A stretch of DNA of 64,000 nt from Sacculina carcini (GCA_916048095.2 OU696575.1:8377001-8441000), one strand, 5' to 3'. Positions 33,612 to 43,510 are shown, numbered from the stretch's first letter. The notes: generated by a model from the letters alone, not told the origin. A program made the numbers and translations.

Positions 33612-34573
33612 TCACCTATGTAGAATCTTCCACAGATCGTACAAGTTATTTTATAAATCTTATTCTTCTGCCAACATTGTGACCTTTTCGTCGCACAGGA
33701 GCATGTAAAGCAACCGGACTCGCATGTCAAGCGCTCTTTGGGAGGTGCAAATATTCTTTTTAATGGGCGATCCGGGTCAAAGAAAATCCGCACTTTGTCT
33801 GTAAGACCCGTTCTTCTGAGCAGTGATTGACACTGTCGCTTGTTTGCCTCTCCCAAGTATGGTAACTTTACATAATATTTGTGTTCGTCTTCTTTTTCTT
33901 CTCCATGTCCAGTATTGCCCGCATTCCTTAGTGCCCTATATTTTGTTTTTCCGATCACATTCATGGGATAGCCATTCACTTTCAGGCGATTTTCAACGGT
34001 TTTCAGCGATTTTCGTAGGTTCAGCTCATTGTTGGCTCTTCTTGTCGCCCTCACAAACTCGCCGTATGCAATGGAACATTTTGCTGATGTTGGGCCGTAG
34101 GATTGCCATGGTGTGAAGGATCCACTGTGTACAGTTTTCACATGTAATGTGGTGTAGAATTTGCGACCATCATGACTGATGAGGCAGTCAAGATATGGCA
34201 AGCTGCCGTCCTTTGGCGTTTCGATGGTGAATTGGATGTGCGAGTTGATTGAGTTAATAATCCGCATCATATCATCAATGTATACGTCATCGTACCACGC
34301 AATGAAAATATCGTCAATGTACCGCTTATACTCCAGTGGCCATGGTAATTTTTCCATTATTTGGCGGTCCATGTAGTCGGCATAAATAATGGCCAGTTGC
34401 GGTGCCATAGAATTGCCCATTGAAAGGCCCTGTACTTGTGCATAGTGCGTCTCACCTTGGACAATCACATCATTTGAAATGGCCAAATCAATGAGCACTA
34501 CAACATCGTCCACATCCATCAAGGTGAATATTTCATCTCCATCTTTGTGCTGATGTAGAAACTTTGTTAACAA
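33612..34573 (-). pseudogene. Penelope-like element, inverted partial copy (RT to GIY-YIG start)
   Basis: An open 322-aa minus-strand frame (33605-34573) encodes the Penelope RT core: GLSMGNSMAPQLAIIYADYM, the YIDDIFIAWYDD catalytic box, LPYLDCLISHDG, then a CX4CX3C linker and KIYKITCTICGRFYIGD, the start of GIY-YIG. It lacks the N-terminal half and the rest of the nuclease. It is about 95% similar to the plus-strand copy at 40413-41395 and is joined at 34571 to the 5' pseudo-LTR of that element in inverse orientation. Such inverted partial neighbours are typical of Penelope insertions. Confidence 0.9.
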
Positions 34574-34676
34574 TTGGCAATTAATTCTCCTTTTTCAGCG
34601 CTTAATTACGAGTTACTCAATTGTTATGATGCATGTGCTTCTTTTATTGTCTGCTATATAATTGTGCAATTTGGCC
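34571..34676 (+). repeat. Penelope 5' pseudo-LTR segment
   Basis: 106 bp starting CAATTGGCAATTAATT and ending GCAATTTGGCC, matching the 3' segment at 41405-41509 with a few differences. It marks the left boundary of the plus-strand Penelope element. Confidence 0.85.
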
Positions 34677-34696
34677 GTTAATTTCAATGAATTTCA

Positions 34697-34733
34697 GTAC
34701 CTGAAGAAGCCGTTAGGGGAAAACGTTCATACT
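34697..34733 (+). ncRNA. degenerate hammerhead-like motif
   Basis: CUGAAGA (34701-34707), a weak GCC/GGG stem II with GUUA loop, GAA, then palindromic stem III AACGUU and C at 34728, with AGUA/UACU able to form stem I. Stem II has a G/G mismatch and stem I a C/A mismatch next to the core, so activity is doubtful. It lies where Penelope elements carry ribozymes. Confidence 0.35.
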
Positions 34734-34863
34734 AAAATATATTGATTGTACCCGATGAAGTGATTCATTTACATAATATCTATAATTATAGCGGGTGCGT
34801 GAGTGAACATCAATTTTGATATATTTATACAAATACTCATATACATTCAAGAACGGACCAAAC

Positions 34864-36712
34864 ATGCGAACAACAAATATCTTGTCAGCAAACTACTACC
34901 ATGCAAGAAAGATCGAAAGATGCAGAAGCAATATTCAATTTTTACATCTCTGTCGGAAGAATGACATCATCCCAAAAGGTCTGAGGGTGAAGAATATTCT
35001 GAAAAACACCTTGCCTTCGGCCAGGGCAGAGGATTTAACAAGAAGATACTGAAAACAATGGCTACAACTGGCGCTGGACTGTGAGTATAACAAATTGAAT
35101 ACACTGACATATGATATGTTCCCACTGACTGAACTAGAGCAAAACAAGCTGAATTCCTGCAGGGAGGAACTACAAGCAAAAAAGAAGAATACATTCCATG
35201 CTCTATTCTCAAAAGAATTGGAGAAGAATCATATGGACGAAGCAACTATTTTGTCGAACAAAAAGTGCGTGGCATTTGTGGATAAGACATATGGCGTTCC
35301 TCACTGTGATCTTTTGAACAAAGGTCCGTCATATGTACCACGGCAGTACAGCATCAAAGACAGTTCGCGCTTAACGAAAGAGTGTGGCGCTACTATCGAG
35401 AAATGTGTGGCAAAAATGAGCAAGGACGGTATACAGCATGAGACTATCCAGGAGTTTATGGCGGGTTTGCTTGTCACAAATGAAAAACACGTGAGTGGTC
35501 GGTTGCGACTAAGGCCGTCCCATGTATATTGTCATCCTTTTTATACCCTGGGTCACGGCGGAGCTGAATTTTGACCAATCAGCATATAGGTCATTGACCC
35601 AGGGCAGTGGAACAAAGAACAACATAACAAAACATCATGAAATAAATAATACAGCGATAAATTGAATAAACCATAGGAGATTAGAGAGATAATTAAGATC
35701 ACAAACTGAACCAATATATAAACAATGGACGCCCGGGAACCCTGCAGCGAAACCTAAATTAATAACAAGAGATTCAAATTCGGCCCCACAAGAATATTAA
35801 TGTTTTGGGTGGAAAGGAATTAATACTGGAAAAACGAGGAAAAGGAAACAAATGAATAATAAACAATTTCGAATAACGCGCAAAGTAAGACCAAAGAAAA
35901 TATAATAAAATCAAGGCGACGCAGGCGCTACAAGTTCTCGGCATAACCAAACTGGCATAACATAACTTGTGGCATAACCAAACTTCTAAAAGACTGCCAC
36001 AAACTACTGCCAAAGAAGACATCAAATGAAATGAAAATGATCAATGAAATAAAAAATGAGAAAAGCACAGTCATCACAACAACAGATAAAACTGGCCGAC
36101 TAATGGCCATAAACAGTGAAGCATACGAGAACATGCCATCCGAAGCAACCACCAACAGTGGAAATTTCAGGAAGATTCACGTCGTACTACCGTCAACAAG
36201 ACAGGCAAAGTTCAACAAAGTACTGAATGTAATGTCCACTAAATACAGGAAGTACAAACAGATTACATCCCATCTGAATGCAATGAAATGTGGTTTTCCT
36301 ATGCCGAATTCGACGTACGTTCTGCCAAAGGATCATAAGGCAGGTGAACTGAAAGGCAGGACCATAGTCGCTGCACTGGACGGTCCAGCAACAAAACTAT
36401 CAAAGAACCTGGCCAAAAAATTAGATAATTTTCTGGATAATGTTCCTGCACACATCAGAAGCACGGACGAATTTCTCAAATGGCTTGAAAACATACCACA
36501 AGATAGAATAAAAGGAATGGCTTCAATGGATATTGTTAACATGTACGGCACAATACCGCGGAGCTCCAGCAACAGCGATGTGGGCTTGAAGGAAGTCGTA
36601 ACAAAGTTTTTACATCAGCACAATGATGGAGATTAAATATTCACCTTGATGGATGTGGACGATGTTGTAGTGCTCATTGATTTGGCCATTTCAAATGATG
36701 TGATTGTCCAAG
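34864..36712 (+). pseudogene. Penelope-like element, N-terminal half
   Basis: From the ATG at 34864 the frame reads MRTTNILSANYYHARKIERC and FLHLCRKNDIIPKGL, the N-terminal helical domain of Penelope proteins. A TGA at about 35050 breaks it and coding resumes to 35488. A non-coding gap follows, then 36010-36634 encodes VITTTDKTGRLMAI, FPMPNSTYVLPKDHKAGELK and MASMDIVNMYGTIP (RT motifs 1 to A). A TAA at about 36634 replaces the codon that reads Glu in the inverted copy. The reading continues to 36717, where an LTR element is inserted; the other half is at 40413. Confidence 0.85.
35489..35995 (+). other. non-coding gap inside the Penelope ORF: possible intron or insertion
   Basis: Coding stops after TNEKH at a GTGAGT sequence (35489) and resumes near 35990 after CTTCTAAAAG. 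The gap holds a short inverted repeat, CCCTGGGTCA (35549-35558) with TGACCCAGGG, about 40 bp apart. Penelope elements are known to retain introns, but the acceptor lacks a pyrimidine tract, so a decayed MITE is equally possible. Confidence 0.35.
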
Positions 36713-36717
36713 GTGAG

Positions 36718-36902
36718 TGTAGTGGCGTGATTGGCATATTTCTTTTGTATTCGTGTGTTATGTATTCGTCGCGCCACAGACGTAACATTCACGGGCTTCA
36801 GCCTTTGTGACCATATTTGGTTATATCTGGTCGTGGTTGTTGTATGCTATCGCTCATTGGCTGATTCGTGTACTTGTTGGTTACGTCCCGGGCCACACTA
36901 CA
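36718..36902 (+). repeat. 5' LTR of the nested element
   Basis: 185 bp, TG...CA ends, preceded by GTGAG. The encoded frame through it is not meaningful. Confidence 0.95.
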
Positions 36903-36905
36903 AAT

Positions 36906-36922
36906 TGGCGACGAGGAAAACT
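36906..36922 (+). other. primer-binding site
   Basis: TGGCGACGAGG follows the 5' LTR after a 3-bp spacer (AAT). The TGGCGAC start is a common tRNA-primer complement in Ty3/gypsy elements. Confidence 0.7.
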
Positions 36923-36957
36923 ATAAATTTTGGGTGTAATTCTGGTATAATCATCTG

Positions 36958-37806
36958 ATGATGCAGCCCGATTCTGTCCACGCGCCTCCACCATTCTTGC
37001 CGCACCCCGGTAAGCCTGCGGTCCCCTGGGCCGACTGGAAGGAGATGTACGAGAATTATATGGTCGCCATCGACGGCGACTCATTCTCAGATGCCCGGCG
37101 TCGAGCGCTGCTGCTAAATTTCATCGGAGCAGAAGCTTTCAGAGTCTATCGATCACTCCCTGCGGAACCCAAAATCGAAGGTGAGTCGGAAAGCCAAAAG
37201 GTTACGCGTCAGCTTACCGAATACTACTCGCCAAAAGTGAACGTTATCGCGGAGAGGTTCACCTTCAAGAGGCGAAGACAAGAATCCGGCGAAACGACCG
37301 CTGACTATATATCGGCGTTGCGCACATTGGCGCTACACTGCAAATACGGCGCACTGACCGACGAACTGATCCTTGACCAGGTGGTGGAGCACACTCCCCA
37401 TCCCAGACTGCGCGAACGGTTCCTACAGGACCCTTCACTCACCTTAGACAGTCTACTGCAAACCGCCAGCGCGTTCGAGATGTCGCGGTGTCAATCAGCG
37501 CTAATGACCGCACCGCAAAAGCCGAGCGACGTTTCTTTCGAGGAGACAAACGCAGTGTGGGAAAGGAAAACCGGCAACCGGACACACCGAGCAGCTTCGC
37601 ACGTCGCCGACAGTTGTTCACACTGCGGGCGCTCTCACAAACTGCCACGCAGTGAGTTTTGCCCCGCTCGGAAGGCGACATGCAACAAATGTGGTCGCAC
37701 CGGCCACTGGGCTGTTGTGTGTTTGTCGTCGAAGTCCAAGAAAGATGGCGGCAACAACAGGCGCTGCGTCAAAGACGTGACAATCCTTTCTTGTTCATCG
37801 TCATAA
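36958..37806 (+). CDS. Gag of the nested Ty3/gypsy element
   Basis: 282 codons, starting 55 bp after the 5' LTR; the second Met (36961) is also possible. Residues 20-110 form the capsid-like region (WADWKEMYENYMVAI; FIGAEAFRVYRSLP), and residues 110-170 carry RRRQESGETTADYISALRTL and ILDQVVEH, typical of Ty3 Gag. Residues 217-262 hold two Cys/His clusters, CSHCGRSHKLPRSEFC and CNKCGRTGHWAVVC, which bind RNA in nucleocapsid domains. The frame is intact. The last residues (after about 275) are novel sequence at the deletion junction, so the natural C-terminus is lost. Confidence 0.9.
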   Translation: MMQPDSVHAPPPFLPHPGKPAVPWADWKEMYENYMVAIDGDSFSDARRRALLLNFIGAEAFRVYRSLPAEPKIEGESESQKVTRQLTEYYSPKVNVIAERFTFKRRRQESGETTADYISALRTLALHCKYGALTDELILDQVVEHTPHPRLRERFLQDPSLTLDSLLQTASAFEMSRCQSALMTAPQKPSDVSFEETNAVWERKTGNRTHRAASHVADSCSHCGRSHKLPRSEFCPARKATCNKCGRTGHWAVVCLSSKSKKDGGNNRRCVKDVTILSCSSS

Positions 37807-40201
37807 GCGCGTACCTTTCTGTCTCGCATCGGCCGGCGCAGCGTTTCAGCGTCTGCTGGATCATCTACTGGCTGGTATCCACGGCTGCGTCCATTATATG
37901 GACGATATCGTGTGCTGCGGGCTGACGCGCGAGATTCACGACCTGAGACTACGGGAGATCATGCAACGTCTCAACTCCGCCAACGTCACGCTCAACCTCG
38001 ACAAATCAGCCATCGCCAAGTCAGAGCTGATTTTTTGCGGGTTCAGAGTATCGTCCAGAGGCGTGTCTCCATCGGACGACCACATCAGGGCGGTCCGCGA
38101 CGCACAGGCGCCCGCTGACTCCAAGGAACTCCGCAGTTTCTTGGGATTATGCAGCTGGCTGTCGCAATTCGTGCCGCAGTATGCGTCCGCCGTAAGCCCT
38201 TTGCAGGATTTGCTGAAAAAGGGAGCGCCGTTCGACTGGACGCCAGAACACGATCGAGCGTTCAACGACGTCAAGAACTTCATTGTATCGTCAAGCCCAC
38301 TCAGCCGTTTTGACCCCGCCAAGAAAACGGTCGTTACCTCCGATGGTAGCGACAAGGGCGCCGGCGCTATACTGTCACAGCTGGACGATGGTGGCCGAGA
38401 GTCGGTGGTTGCGTTTTGGAGCCGGAGATTCACGCCAGCCGAACGTAAGTACTCTGTCACCGAACGAGAGACCTTGGCCGCTGTACAGGCGATAGAAAAG
38501 TGGAAGTTGTACTTGTGGGGACGCGAATTTGTTCTTCGTACCGACCACAATGCGCTGAAGTCGATTCTATCTGCGCAATTCAGCGAGAGAGCCGGAGCTC
38601 GCGTAGCTCGTTGGCAGGCGCGTCTAATACCGTATGCTTACAGTGTGCAGCATGTTCCAGGTCACAGGATCCCAGGTGCTGACGCTCTGTCTCGGTTGCC
38701 ACCGACTTCCGCCGAGTACGAGTGCGACGAGGACGAGTGCGCCGACTTCGACGTGATCGCCACGCTGGAGGACCGGCCGAGTATTCGACTAGCCGCTGTA
38801 CGTGACGCTTGCCGCGACGATCCTGAATTGGAGGCTCTCAGGAACCACATCGTCAACGGGTTTCCCTGCGCAGCCAAGCAGTGCAGTCCAATGCTAAAGC
38901 CGTATTTCCACATACGCCACGAACTATCCGTCGACGACGAGTTGGTCATCAGGGCCGGCCGCCAGCTGGTCATTCCCACCAGTCTCCGAGAGGAGTACCT
39001 TGCGCGTGCCCACTCGTCACACGATGGCTGTGTGAGGACCAAGCAGCTTCTGCGGAGTTTGGCATGGTGGCCAGGTATGGACACCGATGTACGCCGTGTC
39101 ATCGAACAATGTTCTTCGTGTCAGACGAGCGACAAGGTTCTCAGCGGCCGAGCGCGCCCCGCTCCATTAAAGCCGGTTGAGTTACCAGCGGAACCATGGC
39201 AAAAGATGGGCATCGATGTCGTCGGGCCGATGGATCGAGCACCAGAAGACTGCCGTTTCGCCATCACGTTGGTGGACTACCGCTCCAAGTGGGCCGAGGT
39301 CTGCCTGACTTCATCGGTGGACACACGTGTCATCATAGAATTCCTCAAGGCTGTTTTTGCCCGCGAAGGGTACCCCGCTCAAATTGTATCGGACAACGGC
39401 CGCCAATTCACCAGCGGTGAGTTTCAAGAGTTCGTCCGTCACCGTGGAATCGAACATCTGCGCTCCGCAGCATACTGGCCGAGGGGGAATGGCGCCGTGG
39501 AACGGTTCAACAAAACGTTTAAGTCATGGTTGCAATGCGTCAGCGGGAGCCGGCTTCGTGATCATGTTCGTCAGCAACTGGCCGCCTACAGAGCCACGCC
39601 ACACTGCAGTACAGGTTGTTCACCGTCAGTCCTTCTGCATGGGCGCGCGATGAGACTGTCGCTGCCGATACTTCCACGAGCTTCACGAGCGGCACCACAT
39701 GACGAGGTCCGAGCACGCGTGGAGATGCAGCAGAAGAGGAACAGCAGAAATTATAATCGCCGCCACGCTGTGCGTGATGTACAACTGCGAGCTGGAGATG
39801 CAGTTCATGTGCGAACACCAGGGCACGTGTCGAAATTCGACAGGCGGTTCAGCTCTCCGAGGCGGATAACAGCCCGTCAAGGCTCATCGTTTCGTCTCGA
39901 CGACGGCTCCGTCAGGAATCCGGCACATCTGGTGAAAGCGAAGACTGCGCCGACTGAGAAAGACTTTCTCTGGTCTACCGCCACAGATGTCGCTGATGTC
40001 GCTCCGCAACCGGAAGAGCCGCCGACGCCTACCGCTGAGCTGTCGGCGGAACAGCCTGCTGAGAACACGAGCACAGAGCTGGCGATTCCTCGGCGTGACG
40101 AGCCTGCGACGTCAGCGCCCCCTATACAGGAGCTGACGCCGTCGGCTAGAGGTCGTCATCGCTGGCGACCTGCCCGGCTGCGTGATTTTGTTCGACAGTG
40201 A
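37802..40201 (+). CDS. truncated Pol of the nested element: RT C-half, RNase H, integrase
   Basis: An open frame of about 800 codons; the first ATG is 37898 but homology begins at 37802 (KRVPF, in the +1 frame relative to gag). It encodes the YMDDIVCCG catalytic box at the RT palm, the thumb (ELRSFLGLCSWLSQFVP), and RNase H (VTSDGSDKGAGAILSQ, RKYSVTERETLA, RTDHNALKS, GADALSRLP). Integrase has HHCC (HSSHDGCVRTKQ; CSSCQT) and a DDE core (GIDVVGP; VSDNGRQFTS; NGAVERFNK). The protease and RT motifs 1-3 are missing: a deletion joins gag almost directly to KRVPF. The G of PFG reads C. It has no stops. Autonomous replication is not expected. Confidence 0.9.
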   Translation, partial: HKRVPFCLASAGAAFQRLLDHLLAGIHGCVHYMDDIVCCGLTREIHDLRLREIMQRLNSANVTLNLDKSAIAKSELIFCGFRVSSRGVSPSDDHIRAVRDAQAPADSKELRSFLGLCSWLSQFVPQYASAVSPLQDLLKKGAPFDWTPEHDRAFNDVKNFIVSSSPLSRFDPAKKTVVTSDGSDKGAGAILSQLDDGGRESVVAFWSRRFTPAERKYSVTERETLAAVQAIEKWKLYLWGREFVLRTDHNALKSILSAQFSERAGARVARWQARLIPYAYSVQHVPGHRIPGADALSRLPPTSAEYECDEDECADFDVIATLEDRPSIRLAAVRDACRDDPELEALRNHIVNGFPCAAKQCSPMLKPYFHIRHELSVDDELVIRAGRQLVIPTSLREEYLARAHSSHDGCVRTKQLLRSLAWWPGMDTDVRRVIEQCSSCQTSDKVLSGRARPAPLKPVELPAEPWQKMGIDVVGPMDRAPEDCRFAITLVDYRSKWAEVCLTSSVDTRVIIEFLKAVFAREGYPAQIVSDNGRQFTSGEFQEFVRHRGIEHLRSAAYWPRGNGAVERFNKTFKSWLQCVSGSRLRDHVRQQLAAYRATPHCSTGCSPSVLLHGRAMRLSLPILPRASRAAPHDEVRARVEMQQKRNSRNYNRRHAVRDVQLRAGDAVHVRTPGHVSKFDRRFSSPRRITARQGSSFRLDDGSVRNPAHLVKAKTAPTEKDFLWSTATDVADVAPQPEEPPTPTAELSAEQPAENTSTELAIPRRDEPATSAPPIQELTPSARGRHRWRPARLRDFVRQ

Positions 40202-40218
40202 CGTCTTCTTTTTGTAGT

Positions 40219-40227
40219 GCGGGGATA
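40219..40227 (+). other. polypurine tract
   Basis: GCGGGGATA lies immediately before the 3' LTR, in the position of a plus-strand primer. Confidence 0.6.
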
Positions 40228-40412
40228 TGTAGTGGCGTGATTGGCATATTTCTTTTGTATTCGTGTGTTATGTATTCGTCGCGCCACAGACGTAACATTC
40301 ACGGGTTTCAGCCTTTGTGACCATATTTGGTTATATCTGGTCGTGGTTGTTGTATGCTATCGCTCATTGGCTGATTCGTGTACTTGTTGGTTACGTCCCG
40401 GGCCACACTACA
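40228..40412 (+). repeat. 3' LTR of the nested element
   Basis: 185 bp, one substitution from the 5' LTR, followed by GTGAG. Confidence 0.95.
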
Positions 40413-41397
40413 GTGAGATGCACTATGCACAAGTACAGGGACTTTCAATGGGCAATTCTATGGCACCGCAACTGGCCATTATTTATGCCGACTACATGGA
40501 CCGCCAAATAATGGAAAAATTACCATGGCCACTGGAGTATAAGCGGTACATTGACGATATTTTCATTGCGTGGTACGATGACGTAAACATTGATGATATG
40601 ATGCGGATTGTTAACTCAATCAACTCGCACATCCAATTTACCATCGAAACGCCAAAGGACGGCAGCTTGCCATATCTTGACTGCCTCATCAGTCATGATG
40701 GTCGCAAATTCTACACCACATTACATGTGAAATCTGTACACAGTGGATCGTTCACGCCATGGCAATCTTACGGCTCAACATCAGCAAAATGTTCCATTGC
40801 ATACGGTGAGTTTGTGAGGGCGACAAGAAGAGCCAACAATGAGCTGAACCTACGAAAATCGCTGAGAACCGTTGAAAATTGCCCGAAAGTGATTGGCTAT
40901 CCCATGAATGTGATCGGGAAGACAAAATATAGGGCACTAAGGAATGCGGGCAATACTGGACATGGAGAAGAAAAAGAAGACGAACGCAAGTATTATGTAA
41001 AGTTACCATACTTGGGAGAGGCAAACAAGCGACAGTGTCAATCACTGCTCAGAAGAACGGGTCTTGCAGACAAAGTGCGGATTTTCTTTGACCCGGGTCG
41101 CCCATTAAAAAGAATATTTGCACCACCCAAATAGTGCTTGACATGCGAGTCCGGTTGCTTCACATGCTCCTGTGCAACGAAAAGGTCACAATGTTGGCAG
41201 AAGAATGTGATTTATAAAATAACTTGTACGATCTGTGGAAGATTCTACATAGGTGAAACCTGTCGACCTGTGAAAATACGAGTGCAGGAGAGATGAGTTG
41301 ACTAGAAAGTACGCTGAAGCAGCCTACATACGAAAGCATGATGATGGATCGCTCATCAACGGCTGCAAGGGAATAGATTTACAATGCCAATTCTAAA
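40413..41397 (+). pseudogene. Penelope-like element, RT C-half and GIY-YIG
   Basis: This continues the Penelope frame after the LTR insertion: HYAQVQGLSMGNSM, YIDDIFIAWYDD and LPYLDCLISHDG. A TAG at about 41132 follows FAPPK, where the inverted copy reads Glu. The frame then gives the CX4CX3C linker and NVIYKITCTICGRFYIGET (GIY-YIG). The nuclease then breaks: a gap and frameshift near 41290 removes its middle, and it resumes as LTRKYAEAAYIRKHDD...INGCKGIDLQCQF with a stop at 41395. It was inactivated before or after the LTR insertion. Confidence 0.88.
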
Positions 41398-41404
41398 GAT
41401 ACCG

Positions 41405-41509
41405 CAATTGGCAATTAATTATCCTTTTTCAGCGCTTAATTACGAGTTACTCAATTGTTATGATGCATGTGCTTTTTTATTGTCTGCTATATAATTGTGC
41501 AATTTGGCC
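41405..41509 (+). repeat. Penelope 3' pseudo-LTR segment
   Basis: Directly follows the GIY-YIG stop and matches 34571-34676. It lacks the ribozyme-like part that follows the 5' segment, so the 3' repeat is shorter. Confidence 0.85.
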
Positions 41510-41829
41510 AATTCAATTTGGTGTGCACAAACGAGTTTTTCACATTTTGGTGATTTTATGCCACGGGTTTTAGGAAAACTGCTCAACAGAATGTCAAGTT
41601 TTTTATATCCACAGATTGGAAATTTTGTCTTCTACAAGATGATGTATTTTAACATATGTGGTGTTGATATTTCTGAAGATATAATTGTTTATTCAAGACC
41701 ATGTCATTTCCACCGACGACTGTTAGATTTAACACAGCGTTTAACAACAAAGTGGTCTAATGTTGCTCTGAATCAACAAAGGAGCCTATTGAAAATTGAA
41801 TTGCTGACAAAGGAGCCTATTGAAAAAAA
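41510..41829. other. unassigned spacer
   Basis: A plus-strand frame to 41833 (112 aa from 41495, starting in the Penelope tail) has no recognisable motif. It may be Helitron upstream sequence. Confidence 0.35.
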
Positions 41830-42047
41830 TTGAGAACTTCCTAATATCGTGCATTATTTGTGAGGGCTCTTCCAGTTCAATACTTAAAGTCTGAATTTAA
41901 TTGAAACCTTCCTAATATCGTGTATTATTTGTGAGGGCTCTTCCAGTTCAATATTTATAGTCTGAATTAAATTGAAAACTTCCTAATATCGTGCATTATT
42001 TGTGAGGGCTCTTCCAGTTCAATATTTATAGTCTGAATTAAATTGAA
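41830..42047 (+). repeat. 72-bp tandem repeat, three copies
   Basis: Three copies of a unit with CTTCCTAATATCGTGCATTA and GAGGGCTCTTCCAGTTCAAT, just upstream of the Helitron coding fragment. Confidence 0.9.
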
Positions 42048-42049
42048 AA

Positions 42050-42470
42050 ATTTCAGATGTCCACACCAGTGAATACCACCGAATGGTAGAACAAGGAATT
42101 CGTCAAAACAACGGACAACGACGACGATTTCGACGATGCCAGACAATTCAATCGTCCAGAGTGTAGCGAAGTTGCCGTTATTTTGAGAGACGAACAGCAC
42201 GGAAAACGTGATATTGTATTACACTCCCGCGATGCAACATTACAGCGTGGTTAATGAAAAATTCCAGATGTCCACACCAGTGAATACCACCGAATGGTAG
42301 AACAAGGAATTCGTCAAAACAACGGACAACGACGACGATTTCGATGATGCGAGACGATTCAATCGTCCAGAGTGTAGCGAAGTTGCCGTTATTTTGAGAG
42401 ACGAACAGCACGGAAAACGTTATATTGTATTACACTCCCGCGATGCAACATTACAACGTGTTTGTGAGAC
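42050..42470 (+). repeat. 211-bp tandem duplication in Helitron coding sequence
   Basis: The sequence from TGTCCACACCAGTGAATACC at 42057 repeats at 42268 with few changes. The second copy continues into the intact Helitron reading; the first ends at TTACAGCGTGG. Confidence 0.9.
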
Positions 42471-43330
42471 GCATCGCTTCTATGACGCCCTCCACTACCC
42501 ACTTCTGTTCCCTGCGGGAGAAGACGGTTATCATTTTGGCATAATGTCATAACAAATTTTTTTTGGCATACTGTCAAAACAATTTTTTTTGGCATACTGT
42601 CAGTGTTATTAACATGGCAGTACGAAAACTGTGTTGTGTATGGACTTTTATTCATATCAATTTATGGTACCATAGAACTCTTTTATCGCTGTACACAGGG
42701 GCCAAAACCTCTTTCATCAGTACGCCGTTGATATATACGCAAATATAGAGGCAGAAAGACTAATGTACATAGAAACTCACCAAAAAGAGCTCAGAGTTGA
42801 CCCATATATACACCTGAGAGACCACATTAATAACGACGGACAGGCTAGCGATATTGGTCAACTCTGTATATTTCCAGCAACATTAACAGGTGGTCCTCGG
42901 TACATGCATGAAAGGATTCAGGATGCAATGACATATGTTCGGAATTTCGGTAAACCTGACCTCTTCAATACTTTCACATCAAATCCAAAATGGACAGAGA
43001 TTGAAAAGGAGCTTCTAACTGGCCAAAGAAATTCCAATAGACAAGACTTGATAGCTAGAGTATTTAGATTGAAACTTCACATTTTGATGAAACTTAACCT
43101 TTAATAAAAAATCTCAGATATTTGGACCAGTAAGAATCTTTATGTACACAGTAGAGTGGCAAAAACGAGAACTCCCACATGCTCAAATTTTATATGGCTA
43201 ATTTCCCATATAAATCCTAACGATATAGACTCCGTGATTTCAGCAGAGCTTCCTCATCAACAGAGTGACCCTATACTCTTTGATATCGTAAAAAGGCACA
43301 TGGTACATGGACTATGTGCCTCTGACAAGA
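42255..43330 (+). pseudogene. Helitron Rep/helicase N-terminal domain, broken
   Basis: Consecutive broken frames give IVLHSRDATLQRVCETHRFY and YPLLFPAGEDGYHF (42420-42540), LFHQYAVDIYANIEAERL (about 42710-42765), then the open 113-aa stretch 42763-43104 with FPATLTGGPRYMHERIQDAM and NFGKPDLFNTFTSNPKW. The last frames give FMYTVEWQKRELPHAQIL and DIDSVISAELPHQQSDP (43140-43310). These are the conserved blocks of the Helitron_like_N/Rep region. The HUH nuclease motif reads HAQ instead of HAH. The catalytic tyrosines and helicase are absent; at 43325 sequence from 43049 repeats and a Helitron-type 3' end follows. Confidence 0.88.
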
Positions 43331-43510
43331 CTTGATAGCTAGAGTATTTAGATTGAAACTCCACATTTTGATAATCTTTTCTTTCTTCTTAATCTTTAAT
43401 AAAAATTAGACTTTCCAATTGATTAAGGTTTTTATGAGTTTGCCTTATTTATCTTTTAATTGGTAATATTTTTATGAATTGTTCGGCACAACGGGCGGGT
43501 ATTAATGCTA
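43320..43510 (+). mobile_element. Helitron-like 3' terminal segment
   Basis: Begins with a repeat of GACTTGATAGCTAGAG (also at 43045) and ends with the GC-rich CGGCACAACGGGCGGGTATTAATGCTAA terminus seen throughout 46-58 kb (as two runs: CGGCACAACGGGCGGG and TATTAATGCTAA). It indicates that the coding fragment above is an internally deleted Helitron. Confidence 0.6.

Larger units (their letters stand above)
36718..40412 (+). mobile_element. young LTR retrotransposon nested in the Penelope element
   Basis: LTRs at 36718-36902 and 40228-40412 are 185 bp each, begin TGTAGTGGCG, end CACACTACA, and I found one difference between them (ACGGGCTTC versus ACGGGTTTC). The 5-bp target duplication GTGAG lies at 36713-36717 and 40413-40417. 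The interior of about 3.3 kb has gag and the C-terminal two-thirds of pol but no protease. The Penelope reading continues across the insertion. Confidence 0.95.

Noticed and set aside
37936..38550. Minus-strand frame of 204 aa
   Set aside because: Antisense shadow of the nested element's pol.
41967..42655. Three similar minus-strand frames starting MLFVSQNNGNFATLW
   Set aside because: They arise because the 211-bp Helitron segment is duplicated; the plus strand carries the recognisable Helitron protein.
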